From positions 62,001 to 126,000 of the forward strand of contig CANLTJ010000008.1 in NCBI GenBank assembly GCA_947493995.1: a stretch of 64,000 nt of DNA, in the 5' to 3' direction. The stretch comes from an uncultured Arachnia sp. GTDB lineage: Bacteria > Actinomycetota > Actinomycetes > Propionibacteriales > Propionibacteriaceae. The notes under the pieces were generated by a model. That model ran no database searches. It worked only from the letters and a program-made list of their open reading frames with translations, and was not told where the DNA came from. The position numbers and the translations under genes are program-made. Shown here piece after piece: positions 9,876 through 19,076 of the stretch (within the stretch, counting starts at the first letter, position 1; every line of letters begins with the position of its first letter).

Positions 9876-10198
9876 CTAGGCTGGGCACTCACCTCCGTTG
9901 CCGTGGCACTGGCCGTGGCCGAGGACCGTGTGCGCGAACTCGTGCAGGACTAAGACTGTTGGCGGTGCAGTGCGAAGTCGCGGGAAGCGTGGAGCACAAA
10001 GTCGCCGATGGCGAGACCTGCCAGACCGCGCAGATGCCGGCGTGTGTCGAGGTGGACGAGGTCGACGATGCGGAGCGTGCGGAGGCTGACTTGGATCCCG
10101 CGGAGGAGATCGTGGCGGGTGGAGGCGTTGCGGAACTGGAGGCCCGTGACGACCACCGATACGGAGTCAATGCGTCGTTCCTTGGAGAGGACCGGCAT
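9876..10198 (-). pseudogene. frameshifted ImmA/IrrE-like (HExxH) metallopeptidase
   Basis: From ATG 10198 the frame reads a protein-like sequence (MPVLSKERRIDSVS...LAIGDFVLHASRDFALHRQ) up to a stop at 9950. Shifting frame at about 9958 continues it as TVLVLHEFAHTVLGHGQC and ends at TAG 9876. HEFAH followed by GH is the zinc site of M78/ImmA-IrrE peptidases. About 106 residues would result. One indel has broken it, or a sequencing error is present. It lies just left of the conjugation backbone. Confidence 0.5.
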
Positions 10199-10342
10199 GG
10201 CAAGCCCTGTGGATAAGCGATCGCACCTGTGAATAACTGGAAGTGTGCTAATCCGGACGCCCATAGTGATTAGTAGGTGACAGCGGTGTACCTGGTGGGT
10301 GCCGTCTCCTTTGGGGACGTGGACCGAGCCGAGGGGAATGCG

Positions 10343-11422
10343 ATGGCGGAGGCAAAGAGCGATAGGGCCGTGCGGGAGGCGAAGCTCGACGAGCTGCACG
10401 AGAAGCTGACCGGGGCGGTCGAGTCGCTGGTCTCGGGTGACGACTGGCGGCAGGCACTGGCCTTCGCGGCGCGGTTCCGGTCGCGGTCGTTCAACAACAC
10501 GATGCTGATCTGGGTGCAGCACGAGGCCGCGTTCGAGGCGGGACGCGTACCCGAGCCCTTCCCGACTCTGGTTGCCGGGTACCGGCAGTGGCAGGGGCTG
10601 GGGCGGCAGGTGATGAAGGGCCAGTCGGGGTACATGATCTTCGCGCCCGTGACGGGCCGGTTCGCCTCGTCCAATCCTGCCGATCCGACCTCCTGGCGCC
10701 GCTTAGGGCCGCGAGAGAAGCCGAAGGCCGGCGAGATGGTGCGCTCGCGGATGGTCGGCGCGCGGCCGGCCTACGTGTGGGACGCCTCGCAGACCGACGG
10801 CGAACCACTGCCGGTGCCGCCCGCTCCGACGCTGCTGGAAGGCGAAGCACAGCCGGGGTTGTGGGAGGGGCTGGCCGGGCAGATTCGCGGCACGGGGTTC
10901 GAGGTGCTGCGGGTGCCGCACGAGGGGATGATCTCCGGCGCGAACGGCATGACCGACTACGAGGCGCGCACGGTCGCGGTTCGGGAGAACATGGACCCTG
11001 CCGCGCAGGTCAAGACGCTCGCGCACGAGCTGGCGCACGTGGTGATGCACGATCCCGACGACGAGGAGGCGCGGCAGCATCGCGGCATCCGCGAGGTCGA
11101 AGCCGAGTCGGTCGCGCTGATGATCGGTGCCGCGCACGGCATGGACACCGCCGGGTACACGATCCCGTACGTCTCGACCTGGGCCGCGCGCGTGGACGGC
11201 CAAGAGCCCGTCCAGGTGGTGCAGGCCACCGGCGAGCGAGTGCGGAAGACCGCGCTGGCAATCCTCGACCAGCTCGACACGCTTCAAGTCGGCGACGGCA
11301 CCCCTCCCGGCCTCGAACGCGACACGCCCAACCCGCGCACCTTCCGCACGGCTGCGCCTGCGGTGGAGACCGATCGTCCGCGTAGTTCGCCGGTGCCAGC
11401 TCTGGCGGGGCGGGGGCTGTGA
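10343..11422 (+). CDS. ArdC-like antirestriction protein with zinc-peptidase domain
   Basis: 359 aa from ATG 10343, chosen because GAGGGGA lies about 8 bases upstream; an in-frame GTG at 10277 has no ribosome site. The N-terminal half carries the ArdC single-stranded-DNA-binding domain (NNTMLIWVQ, GYRQWQGLGRQVMKGQSGY). The C-terminal half has the ImmA/IrrE zinc motif HELAH at about residue 229, followed by the glutamate-containing EVEAESVALMI. ArdC proteins coat or protect entering single-stranded plasmid DNA against restriction. It is the first gene of the conjugation backbone and its stop overlaps the primase start. Confidence 0.85.
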   Translation: MAEAKSDRAVREAKLDELHEKLTGAVESLVSGDDWRQALAFAARFRSRSFNNTMLIWVQHEAAFEAGRVPEPFPTLVAGYRQWQGLGRQVMKGQSGYMIFAPVTGRFASSNPADPTSWRRLGPREKPKAGEMVRSRMVGARPAYVWDASQTDGEPLPVPPAPTLLEGEAQPGLWEGLAGQIRGTGFEVLRVPHEGMISGANGMTDYEARTVAVRENMDPAAQVKTLAHELAHVVMHDPDDEEARQHRGIREVEAESVALMIGAAHGMDTAGYTIPYVSTWAARVDGQEPVQVVQATGERVRKTALAILDQLDTLQVGDGTPPGLERDTPNPRTFRTAAPAVETDRPRSSPVPALAGRGL

Positions 11423-12351
11423 TGCCTGAGCCATTCGATGTCCTTGCCGCGCTCATCCGCGTTGATGGTTCACCGAGCCTGGCGGTGGCGGCGCGGAGTC
11501 TCGCGGCGGCTGGCGTGCCCGTGTTCCCGTGCGTGGTCGAGGGGAAGCGTCCGCTGACCCGTCGTGGGTTCCTCGACGCGAGCAGCGACCCGGAACAGGT
11601 TGCGGCATGGTGGTCGCGCACACCGAACGCGAACATCGGCACCCCGACCGGAGCTCCATCGGGCGTGGTCGTCGTCGATGTCGATGTCCACGGCGACCAC
11701 GACGGTCGCGCGACGTACCAGCGGGCCACCGACGCGGGGCTCGTCGATGGAGCGGGGCTGCTGGTGCGCACACCCACCGGCGGCGCGCACATCTACTTCC
11801 CGGCGACCCCGGGCAAGGAGCAGCGGTCGTGGCAGGCAGCCGCCGTGGGAATCGACTTCCGGGGCGACGGCGGCTACATCGTCGCTCCGCCTTCCCGACG
11901 AGTCATCGACGGGAACATCCGCCGCTACGAGGTCGCCGACATCGCCGCGCACTCGGTCAGCCCGGTTGATGCAGCCCGGCTGCGGGACTTCCTCGACCCG
12001 CGCCCCGTCGCTCCACCACGCGCGAGCAGCGGCTCGATGGAGGTGGATGCTGAGCGGTTGGCGGCGTGGGTCGCCGGGCGGGGTGAGGGCGAGCGAAACC
12101 GGGGCCTGTTCTGGGCCGCCTGCCGCCTCGCCGAGAACGGCGTCTCACCCGCCGACGCGCTCGATGCACTGGGGGCTGCGGCACAGTCGGCGGGTCTGGG
12201 TGATCGCGAGATCACCACGACCGTACGCTCGGCCTACCGAGCCACCCAGCCCGCACCCGAGGCCACGTCAGACGACCGAACCCAGAGCACGAGTCGATGG
12301 TTCGGCCGCATGCACCCACCGTCCGCAGCCTTGGGGAGGGCAGAGCTGTGA
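11422..12351 (+). CDS. bifunctional DNA primase/polymerase (Prim-Pol) domain protein
   Basis: 309 aa. The Prim-Pol domain is visible as AAGVPVFPCVVEGKRPL, the metal-binding VVVVDVDVHGDHDG, and HIYFPATPG...GIDFRGDGGYIVAPPS. A C-terminal helical primase-associated segment (GEGERNRGLFWAACRLAENG) follows. The protein probably primes or copies element DNA during transfer or replication. The ATG overlaps the ArdC stop, and an adjacent GTG at 11419 is an equally legal start. It ends in a four-base overlap with the next gene. Confidence 0.85.
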   Translation: MPEPFDVLAALIRVDGSPSLAVAARSLAAAGVPVFPCVVEGKRPLTRRGFLDASSDPEQVAAWWSRTPNANIGTPTGAPSGVVVVDVDVHGDHDGRATYQRATDAGLVDGAGLLVRTPTGGAHIYFPATPGKEQRSWQAAAVGIDFRGDGGYIVAPPSRRVIDGNIRRYEVADIAAHSVSPVDAARLRDFLDPRPVAPPRASSGSMEVDAERLAAWVAGRGEGERNRGLFWAACRLAENGVSPADALDALGAAAQSAGLGDREITTTVRSAYRATQPAPEATSDDRTQSTSRWFGRMHPPSAALGRAEL

Positions 12352-13031
12352 GGCGTGAATCGGACGGGCGGCGCTGGGCCGCGATGACGGCGGTCGCGGG
12401 GACGGTGTTCATCGCCGCCGGGGCGTTCTGGCTCTCGTTCACGTCGCTGGCCGATCTGGCAGCTCGCTCCGGGATCGGTGCGGGGCAGGCGTGGGCGTGG
12501 CCGCTGATCGTGGACGGCATCATCGTCGTCGCCACGGTCGCCGTCGTCGCCCTCGCTGGGCAGCGCTCAGCCTGGTACCCGTGGGCGCTGCTGGTCGGCG
12601 GCGCGCTCGTGTCGGTTACGGCGAACGCCATTCACGCCGTCGTCGCCGCAGACGCCGACGTTCCCAGGATGCTCGCGGCCTCGGTCGCCGCCGTGCCGCC
12701 CGTCGTTCTGCTGGCCATCACGCACCTGACCGTGATCCTCACCCGCACCACCGACCCCCATGCGGAACCTACCGCCGCCGACTCGTTCTCAACGGCGACT
12801 GCGGAGACGATGCCAGCCCTGCCATCTGGCGAGGCAGAGCCGACCCGTCGCGACGACGGCGTGGCGGATCGGCGGGCGCTGGGGTGGGAGCTGCGCGAGG
12901 CGGGCTGGTCGAACAAGCAAATCGCCCGCGAACTCGGGGTGCATCCCTCAACGGTGGGCCGCTGGTTCGCCGTCGCGCACCTCACTGACACCACCGACGC
13001 CGCCGACGAGCGGGAGGAGACGACCCCATGA
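12348..13031 (+). CDS. DUF2637 membrane protein with C-terminal HTH
   Basis: 227 aa from GTG 12348, which overlaps the Prim-Pol stop (GTGA). About four hydrophobic helices fill residues 13-130, the pattern of DUF2637 proteins of actinobacterial plasmids and integrative elements. The last part has a Hin/resolvase-like HTH (GWSNKQIARELGVHPSTVGRWF). This suggests a membrane-anchored regulator or partition factor. No biochemical role is known to me. Confidence 0.75.
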   Translation: MRRESDGRRWAAMTAVAGTVFIAAGAFWLSFTSLADLAARSGIGAGQAWAWPLIVDGIIVVATVAVVALAGQRSAWYPWALLVGGALVSVTANAIHAVVAADADVPRMLAASVAAVPPVVLLAITHLTVILTRTTDPHAEPTAADSFSTATAETMPALPSGEAEPTRRDDGVADRRALGWELREAGWSNKQIARELGVHPSTVGRWFAVAHLTDTTDAADEREETTP

Positions 13032-13432
13032 ACACCACTGAGAACCCCCAGCGCAACGATCTCGCGAGGCCCGATCCCGCGCGGCTGGTGCCCGATGAGC
13101 CGCGGGATAGCCCCGAGTCGGTCGAAGTGACGAGCACGCCGGAGGCCGTGCGGGCCGCGCAGGTCGCCCGCGACGACAAGCAGCACGCGCTCGTTCGCGG
13201 GCGCGGCGTGGAGTGGGTGCGCCCCACCGACCTGATCGCCCGTCACTCGGCACACGCGGCCGGCCGCGGTCTCGACTTCCAAGCGGAGCTCGCTCGCCGC
13301 ACCCGCACCCCCATCGGTGCCGGAGTCCGGCGGCTCGGAGACCGCGCCCGGCGGCTGCCGCCGATCTCGGCGTTCGGGCGCAGCACCGCGCCCTCGTCGC
13401 AGGTGTCCCGCTCCGGGGTCTCGATGAGTTGA
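13028..13432 (+). CDS. element-backbone protein of unknown function
   Basis: 134 aa, rich in Arg, Asp and Pro, with a central patch VEWVRPTDLIARHSAHAAGRG. Start ATG 13028 overlaps the previous stop (ATGA), so it is translationally coupled to the DUF2637 gene. I see no domain. It is probably real because of the coupling and its codon use. Confidence 0.6.
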   Translation: MNTTENPQRNDLARPDPARLVPDEPRDSPESVEVTSTPEAVRAAQVARDDKQHALVRGRGVEWVRPTDLIARHSAHAAGRGLDFQAELARRTRTPIGAGVRRLGDRARRLPPISAFGRSTAPSSQVSRSGVSMS

Positions 13433-13475
13433 CGGCGGCGACAGGTCATGGCTGCGACGGCATCGGCATGCAGGA

Positions 13476-13500
13476 CGCACTCGTGGGAGCGAGTGCGCAC
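13476..13500 (+). promoter_or_regulatory. hairpin plus GTGCGCACCTG motif upstream of 13526 gene
   Basis: CGCACTCG (13476-13483) and CGAGTGCG (13490-13497) form a perfect 8-bp stem with a 6-base loop. The right arm runs into the palindrome GTGCGCAC (13493-13500), which is followed by CTG. The same motif recurs before other backbone genes, so this is a candidate operator or leader structure. Confidence 0.4.
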
Positions 13501-13525
13501 CTGTCTGCCAGGAGGTGCCGACACC

Positions 13526-14425
13526 ATGACCACACCAACCAACACCACCAGCCCCGGCAACGACCGGACGACGGCGTTTGGTGCTGAGGACTTCACCACC
13601 GGCGAGGGCCTGCGCGCCCTGCTCAATCGCCTCGCCGAGGGCGGCGAGGATGCCTGGGTTCACGACCCGGTGGCACGCGACCTGATGGAGTTCGCCGCCG
13701 ACAAGTACCGCGCTCTCGCGAGGAAGCACAAGCTCGACACCTGGGAAGCAGTCACGGCGGCGTTCGACGCGATGCAGTACCGCTCGACCCGCGAGGCCAA
13801 CGATCCGTGGGCGATCATCACCCACGCCGTGCGGATCACCTGCGTCTACGAGGAACGCGCCCAAGGGCTGCTCTGCTCGGTGCACCAGGCCCGCCGCGCA
13901 CACGTCTCGGCGTTCCACGACCCCGAACGGTTCTCCGAACGCGACACCGCACTGGCCGACTACCATCCCGCGTTCCACACCACCGACCTGCGTCCCAGCG
14001 ACCTCGAACCGGAGCCGCGCGACGAACTCGGGTCAGCGCAGGCGTGCATGTCCGCTGGATCGGCGGCCGAGGACGCTATCGCGATGTTGTGCCTGCTCGA
14101 CTGGCCCACCGACACGGCGAGGGCCGCTGTCGAGCACGTCTGCGGCGCGTTGATGAAGGCCGGCACACGCCAGTCCGCCTACGAGGCACTGCGCCGCGAC
14201 CGACACGCGCGGGCACTGCTCGACCTGCCGCGCCGCTCCTGGGCCGCGCTGCTGAAAGCGCTCCTCGGGAACCCGCACCCGGCCTACGTGGCCACCAGCA
14301 GCGGTCGCGGCATCCTGCTCCGGCTCCTGCTGGGCGAGACCCTCGACTTGCTGCTCCGCGACGACGATCTGATCCTTGCGCTCGCACTGGCCGCTCCGAG
14401 TGGTGGAGGCGGTGAGTCGTCGTGA
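13526..14425 (+). CDS. conserved actinobacterial mobile-element protein, unknown function
   Basis: 299 aa from ATG 13526, preceded by AGGAGG at 13510-13515; an upstream in-frame GTG reads through a regulatory hairpin and is less likely. The mainly helical protein has regions FTTGEGLRALLNRL, WEAVTAAFDAMQYRSTREANDPWAIITHAV and a Leu-rich C-terminus. It could be a replication- or transfer-associated DNA-binding protein, but no motif shows this. It couples to the ParB-like gene by an overlap of four bases. Confidence 0.65.
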   Translation: MTTPTNTTSPGNDRTTAFGAEDFTTGEGLRALLNRLAEGGEDAWVHDPVARDLMEFAADKYRALARKHKLDTWEAVTAAFDAMQYRSTREANDPWAIITHAVRITCVYEERAQGLLCSVHQARRAHVSAFHDPERFSERDTALADYHPAFHTTDLRPSDLEPEPRDELGSAQACMSAGSAAEDAIAMLCLLDWPTDTARAAVEHVCGALMKAGTRQSAYEALRRDRHARALLDLPRRSWAALLKALLGNPHPAYVATSSGRGILLRLLLGETLDLLLRDDDLILALALAAPSGGGGESS

Positions 14426-15423
14426 CCGAGCCACAGATCGGCAGCATCCAGCTCGACCGCACCGTCGATTCGATCCTCGTCGGCACCCGGCACCGCGCCG
14501 ACCTCGGAGACATCGACGCCCTCGCCGCGTCCATCGACCGCGACGGACTGCTGCAACCCGTCACGATCACCATCGACGGCGTGCTCGTGTGCGGGGCACG
14601 ACGCCTGGCCGCGATCAAGAAGCTCGGCTGGCGCACCGTCAACGTCTGGGTGCGCAGCGGCCTGTCCGACCGGCTCGGGCAGCTCCTCGCCGAGCAGGAC
14701 GACAACATGCTCCACAAGCCCTACACCCAGCTCGAAGCCGCCGGCCTCTACCGCGAGCTCAAGCAGGTCATGGCCGAAGACGCCGCCCGACGCAAGAGCG
14801 CTACCCAGTTCAGCAGCGAGAACCAGCCGGGAAACGACGGTGCGGGAAAATTTCCCGCACCGTCAGACACCCCGCGCGGACGAGCCGACGAGCAAGCCGC
14901 CGCGATGATCCCCGGCGGCGCGTCGTACAAGACCCTCGACAAGATCGGCTACCTCGAAGACATCACCAACAACCCCGCCCAGCCTGAAGCTCTGCGCGCG
15001 GAAGCTGCCGCAGGGCTGGACCGGATCGAGGCCGGCGACCCGGTGCATCCGATCTACCAAGCGATCCGCGACGCCGACACCACCGCACGGGAGCGGCGCG
15101 AGGCCGAACTCCACGCCCGCGCTGAAGCAGCCGTGGCCCACGCGAAGGCGATCAAGAAAGGCAAGCGCACCCCACCCCGTCCGTTGCCACTCGCCACCGA
15201 TGACGGCCAGCCCGTCCGCTACCCGCTGCGCGCGTTCGTCCAGACCTGGGGCGAGCTGACGAACTGGTGGACCCACTACGACGCCGACACCCTCGCCGCC
15301 GAGCTGACCGACGAGCAGTTCGAGAACTTCCTCGCCACCACCGAAGGCACCGCCCGGTTCGCTGACACACTCCGAGCCGCCCGCGAGGGCGCGGCGGAGC
15401 GGCCACGACTCCGCGCCCTCTGA
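14422..15423 (+). CDS. ParB/Srx-fold nuclease domain protein
   Basis: 333 aa. The N-terminal domain has the ParB/Spo0J pattern: a ligand-binding strand (GDIDALAASIDRDGLLQPV), then GARRLAAIKKLGW. The middle resembles ParB helix regions (YTQLEAAGLYRELKQVM) and the C-terminus is helical and charged. On integrative elements such proteins act in partition, transfer initiation or regulation. GTG 14422 overlaps the previous stop. Confidence 0.75.
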   Translation: MTEPQIGSIQLDRTVDSILVGTRHRADLGDIDALAASIDRDGLLQPVTITIDGVLVCGARRLAAIKKLGWRTVNVWVRSGLSDRLGQLLAEQDDNMLHKPYTQLEAAGLYRELKQVMAEDAARRKSATQFSSENQPGNDGAGKFPAPSDTPRGRADEQAAAMIPGGASYKTLDKIGYLEDITNNPAQPEALRAEAAAGLDRIEAGDPVHPIYQAIRDADTTARERREAELHARAEAAVAHAKAIKKGKRTPPRPLPLATDDGQPVRYPLRAFVQTWGELTNWWTHYDADTLAAELTDEQFENFLATTEGTARFADTLRAAREGAAERPRLRAL

Positions 15424-15442
15424 CCACGGGCACAGGTGCCGA

Positions 15443-15453
15443 GTGCGCACCTG
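15443..15453 (+). promoter_or_regulatory. GTGCGCACCTG motif copy
   Basis: An exact copy of the GTGCGCACCTG motif lies in the short gap before the 15460 gene, 7 bases from the ATG. It is identical to the copy at 13493. Confidence 0.4.
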
Positions 15454-15459
15454 CTCGGC

Positions 15460-16152
15460 ATGAGCCCTGCGCCTGCTGATCCTCGGAACCGCCGCCGACT
15501 CGTCGCCCTCATTGCCGCCGGCATCGTCCTGCTGCTCCTGGCCGGCGTCGGCGTCTACGGACTCCTCACCGGCCCCCGCAGCAACACCAGCCCCGATCCA
15601 GACTCGGAGCCCGGCTTGGTCACGACGGCACCCCCGACCGTGGCCCCGAGCACGCCTCGGCCACCGCAGGTTCCAGTGGTCCCGCGTTCGGCCAGTCCCG
15701 TGACCTTCGCGCATGGCGTCGCTGCCACGCTGTTCGCCTGGGACACCGCTTCGGGGCTGTGGCCGCTGGACTACACCTCGGCGATCCTCGCGGTCGGTGA
15801 CCCCAGCCGGGACGAGCAAGCAGGGCTGGCCTCCGACGTAGCCGCGTACCTACCGACCCGGGACGCCTGGATCGAGCTGCGGCAATATGCCACCCGCCAG
15901 CACCTCACCATCGACACCGCGTACGTCCCCGACGCCTGGGCCGACGCCGTAGCGCAGGCACGACCGGGGCAGCTCGCAGCTGGCACGACGGCCGTGACGA
16001 TCGAGGGCTCTCGCCACCGTGCCGGGGTCTGGAACGGGCAGCCGGTCACCAGCGAGCATCCGGTCGCGTTCACCGTGTTCGTCGTCTGCGCCCCGACCTA
16101 TCCGACCTGCCATCTGCTGCGGCTGTCGCAGCTCGACAACCCGCTGCGCTGA
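15460..16152 (+). CDS. single-pass membrane protein, TcpC/VirB8-like candidate
   Basis: 230 aa. A cytoplasmic N-terminus is followed by one transmembrane helix (LIAAGIVLLLLAGVGVYGLL), a Pro/Thr-rich linker, and an extracytoplasmic domain (SPVTFAHGVAATLFAW...FTVFVVCAP). This topology and the position just before the cell-wall hydrolase fit the TcpC/VirB8 scaffold of Gram-positive type IV secretion systems. The fold assignment is by topology and context, not by a motif. ATG 15460 is preferred over GTG 15436. Confidence 0.6.
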   Translation: MSPAPADPRNRRRLVALIAAGIVLLLLAGVGVYGLLTGPRSNTSPDPDSEPGLVTTAPPTVAPSTPRPPQVPVVPRSASPVTFAHGVAATLFAWDTASGLWPLDYTSAILAVGDPSRDEQAGLASDVAAYLPTRDAWIELRQYATRQHLTIDTAYVPDAWADAVAQARPGQLAAGTTAVTIEGSRHRAGVWNGQPVTSEHPVAFTVFVVCAPTYPTCHLLRLSQLDNPLR

Positions 16153-16165
16153 AGGGGTTGGCGTC

Positions 16166-17779
16166 GTGTTCCGCAAAGCCGCCATCGCAGCCCTGGCCCT
16201 GCTGTTCTTCGCACCCGCCGCAGCACTCCTCGGGGTCGGGGTGCTGATGAACCCTGCCGCTGCCTACTGCGCCACCCCTGCCGGAACGGTGAACCTTGGC
16301 CCGATCCCGGACTCGCTCACCGTCACCACCGCGAACGGCGAGACCTTCACGCTGAATCGTCAGCAGCTCACGCACGCGGCAACGATCATCTCCGTCGGCA
16401 ACGGCATCACCGACGTGGGCAAGCCGGGAATCAAGATCGCGCTGATGGCCGCGCTCACCGAGTCCACGCTGCGGATGCTCACCAACACCGGCACCTACCC
16501 GGAGTCGGCGAACTACCCGAACGACGGAAACGGTGGCGACCACGACTCCCTCGGCCTGTTCCAGATGCGCCCGCAGTCCGGGTGGGGGTCGGTCGCAGAG
16601 TTGATGGACCCGCAGTATCAGGCGCGAGCGTTCTTCGGCGGGCCGACCGGCCCGAACTACCCCTCGCCGCGTGGCCTGCTCGACGTCCCCGGCTGGCAAC
16701 AGATGGACCCCGGCGAAGCCGCCCAAGCCGTCGAAGTGTCCGCCTACCCTGACCGCTACCGCAACTACGCGCCCGTGGCCGACAGCATCCTCGCCACCCT
16801 CACCAACGGCGGCAGCGCTGCTGCTGGTGGCGTTGGTGGCCCGGCGATTTCGTCGTCGCGGGTGGTGTTCCCGCTGCCCGAGGGCACCTGGGTGCTGACC
16901 TCGCCGTTCGGGATGCGGGTGCACCCGATCACGGGCGAACGGAAGATGCACACCGGCACCGACTTCGCAGCCTCCGACAGTACGGCGATCCTCGCCGCCG
17001 CTGACGGCGCCGTGACCGTCGCGGAGTTCTCCGGCGGGTACGGCGGACTCATCGTCATCGAGCACACCATCGATGGCAAGACCCTGGCGACCGCGTACGC
17101 GCACATGTGGCAGAGCGGCATCCATGTCCGCGCCGGGGACCGCGTGAGCGCGGGGCAACACATCGGCGATGTCGGCTCCTCGGGCATGAGCACCGGCGCA
17201 CATCTGCACTTCGAGGTGAGGCTCGGCGGCACCAACGGCGAGGCCATCGACGCCGCCGCCTGGCTCAACGAGCATGGTGCCGCGAACCTGCCGACGGCGA
17301 CCAGCGGATCACCCGCCGCCTGCAACAACACCACTGCGGGCACGCCGACCGGTGTCGATGGAGCCCCCGACCGGCTCGTCGACGATCCCACCAGCTCGGG
17401 CAAGATCACCGCCCGCATGCTCCACCTCTACCAGCAGACCCTCGCCGCGTTCCCCGACACCGGCTGGGGCTGCTACTCACCGCGCCCCGGCACCAAGTCC
17501 GAGCATCCACTCGGCAGGGCGTGCGACATCACCTTCGGCAACCGGATCGGTCAGCGACCCACCCCGGTACAGCTCGACGCCGGCTGGAAGGTCACCAACT
17601 GGATGAAGGACAACGCCGACGTGCTCGGCGTCGAGTACCTGATCTGGCAAGGCCAAATCTGGTCCCTCGCCCGCGACACAGAGGGGTGGCGACCCTACAA
17701 AGGCGGGGGCATGCACGACCCCGTCTCCATCACCGGAGGCCACTTCGACCACCTCCACGTCACAGTCAAGGCAAACTAG
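16166..17779 (+). CDS. lysozyme-like / peptidase M23 cell-wall hydrolase of the conjugation system
   Basis: 537 aa from GTG 16166, with AAGGGG at 16153. A signal peptide or anchor (AALALLFFAPAAALLGVGVL) is followed by a lysozyme-like domain (AALTEST, SLGLFQMRPQSGWG). A complete M23 peptidase follows, with zinc ligands HTGTDFA and HLHFE. The C-terminal domain ends in GGHFDHLHVTV, a further HxH motif. It would open peptidoglycan for the transfer channel. The final residues and stop (AN, TAG) lie in sequence shared with the recombinase element that begins here, so the natural 3' end may have been replaced. Confidence 0.85.
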   Translation: MFRKAAIAALALLFFAPAAALLGVGVLMNPAAAYCATPAGTVNLGPIPDSLTVTTANGETFTLNRQQLTHAATIISVGNGITDVGKPGIKIALMAALTESTLRMLTNTGTYPESANYPNDGNGGDHDSLGLFQMRPQSGWGSVAELMDPQYQARAFFGGPTGPNYPSPRGLLDVPGWQQMDPGEAAQAVEVSAYPDRYRNYAPVADSILATLTNGGSAAAGGVGGPAISSSRVVFPLPEGTWVLTSPFGMRVHPITGERKMHTGTDFAASDSTAILAAADGAVTVAEFSGGYGGLIVIEHTIDGKTLATAYAHMWQSGIHVRAGDRVSAGQHIGDVGSSGMSTGAHLHFEVRLGGTNGEAIDAAAWLNEHGAANLPTATSGSPAACNNTTAGTPTGVDGAPDRLVDDPTSSGKITARMLHLYQQTLAAFPDTGWGCYSPRPGTKSEHPLGRACDITFGNRIGQRPTPVQLDAGWKVTNWMKDNADVLGVEYLIWQGQIWSLARDTEGWRPYKGGGMHDPVSITGGHFDHLHVTVKAN

Positions 17780-17785
17780 CGATTA

Positions 17786-17941
17786 TTACATTAGATGTAA
17801 TCGCTAGCGGCCGGGATCAAGCGGATTCCCTGGTCAGGCAAGGGTATCAGTGGACCGCGACGAGAGCCGCGGAAGCAGCTCCTGGCCATGGGAAACGCAG
17901 TGCTGCTTACATTAGATGTACTTTTCTTACATTAGATGTAA
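17786..17941 (+). repeat. three copies of TTACATTAGATGTAA inverted repeat
   Basis: The 6-3-6 inverted repeat TTACAT-TAG-ATGTAA occurs at 17786-17800, 17907-17920 (last base changed) and 17927-17941, just upstream of the tyrosine recombinase. The last two are 20 bases apart, two helical turns. They are likely binding sites of the element's recombinase or its small HTH regulator. Confidence 0.7.
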
Positions 17942-17951
17942 GACTGTCGGG

Positions 17952-19076
17952 GTGGACTTTGAGGACGGGAACCGGCCTGGATCGGTGACGGCGCTGCGGC
18001 CGGGCAACGTGGCGTTGCTGCGTCCGGCGGAGCAGGTCTTCGATGACATGCTCACCGGCTGGTCGGCGCAGCAGTCGTCGCGGATGCTGAACCCGAAGAC
18101 GATCCAGGCACGGCTGGCGCAGGTACGCCGGTTCGCCGGGTTCTGCGGGAACCTGCCGTGGGAGTGGACGCCGGCCGACGTCGAGGAGTGGACGACCGAG
18201 CTGGTTTCCGGCGACAAGCCGTGCTCGCACGGCACGATCCGCTCCTATCAGAACGCTGTCGCGTTGTTCTGCTACTTCCTCACCGACTGCCGCTACGGGT
18301 GGATCGAGCGGTGCGAGGAGCTGTTCGGCACGCACCCGGTGCAGGTCTGCCATGAGTGGAATACCGCGATTCACACTGGCGATCACGAGGCACGCCCGGC
18401 GGTGCGACCCCTGTCGCGGAGCGAGGTGCAGACCTTCTTCGACTACGCCGATGATCGCGTCGACCGGGCCCGCACGCGGGGGAAGAAGGGCTGGAAGTCG
18501 GTGTTCCGCGACGCGACGCTGTTCAAGATGATCTACGCCTTCGGGCTGCGCCGTCGCGAGGTCGGGATGCTGGACCTGCACGACTTCACCCGCAACCCGA
18601 CCGCGACCGAGTTCGGCCGGTTCGGGGTCTGCAATGTCCGCTGGGCCAAGGCCAGCCGCGGTTCCCAACCCCGGCGGCGGGCGGTGCTGGCGGTGTTCGA
18701 CTGGACCCGCCCGGTGATCGAGGAGTACGTCACCGATGTGCTGCCTCTGTTCGACGTCGCTGATGCCGCAATGCTCCGGCCGACCGAACGACAGTCACGG
18801 ATCACGGGCAGCTACATCGGGATGCGATTCGCCGAGTACCGCGACGACCTCGGCTTCGACGTCGCGCTGCACCCGCACTGTCTGCGGCACTCGTATGTGA
18901 CGCATCTGATCGAGGACGGCTTCGACCCGCTGTTCGTCCAGCAGCAGGTCGGGCACCGGTGGGGCTCGACCACCGCCCTCTACACCGGCGTGTCCGGTGA
19001 CTACCGCAACCGCACCCTGCGTCGCGCCCTGGACGCGGCGTTCGTCCCGCCCGCTATCGAGGAAAGCTGGAGCTGA
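17952..19076 (+). CDS. tyrosine recombinase/integrase of the trio element
   Basis: 374 aa from GTG 17952; an in-frame ATG at 17916 lies inside an operator repeat and is less likely. The N-terminal SAM-like core-binding domain (NPKTIQARLAQVRRFAGF) is followed by a catalytic domain with FGLRRREVGML (first Arg), HCLRHSYVTH (HxxR), GHRWGSTTALY (His/Trp and the nucleophilic Tyr). All catalytic residues are present. It should cut and rejoin DNA at the element's ends. The next gene starts one base inside its stop. Confidence 0.9.
   Translation: MDFEDGNRPGSVTALRPGNVALLRPAEQVFDDMLTGWSAQQSSRMLNPKTIQARLAQVRRFAGFCGNLPWEWTPADVEEWTTELVSGDKPCSHGTIRSYQNAVALFCYFLTDCRYGWIERCEELFGTHPVQVCHEWNTAIHTGDHEARPAVRPLSRSEVQTFFDYADDRVDRARTRGKKGWKSVFRDATLFKMIYAFGLRRREVGMLDLHDFTRNPTATEFGRFGVCNVRWAKASRGSQPRRRAVLAVFDWTRPVIEEYVTDVLPLFDVADAAMLRPTERQSRITGSYIGMRFAEYRDDLGFDVALHPHCLRHSYVTHLIEDGFDPLFVQQQVGHRWGSTTALYTGVSGDYRNRTLRRALDAAFVPPAIEESWS

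Noticed and set aside
9453-10198. Left attachment site of the element near the remnants
   Set aside because: No copy of the tRNA-Ala 3' end (GGGGGTTCGAATCCCCC) was found here or elsewhere left of 37 kb, so the element continues beyond the window.
17786-17941. Possible CRISPR-like repeats (TTACATTAGATGTAA)
   Set aside because: Only three 15-base copies, unequal spacing (121 and 20 bases) and no cas genes; better explained as protein-binding sites of the recombinase element.
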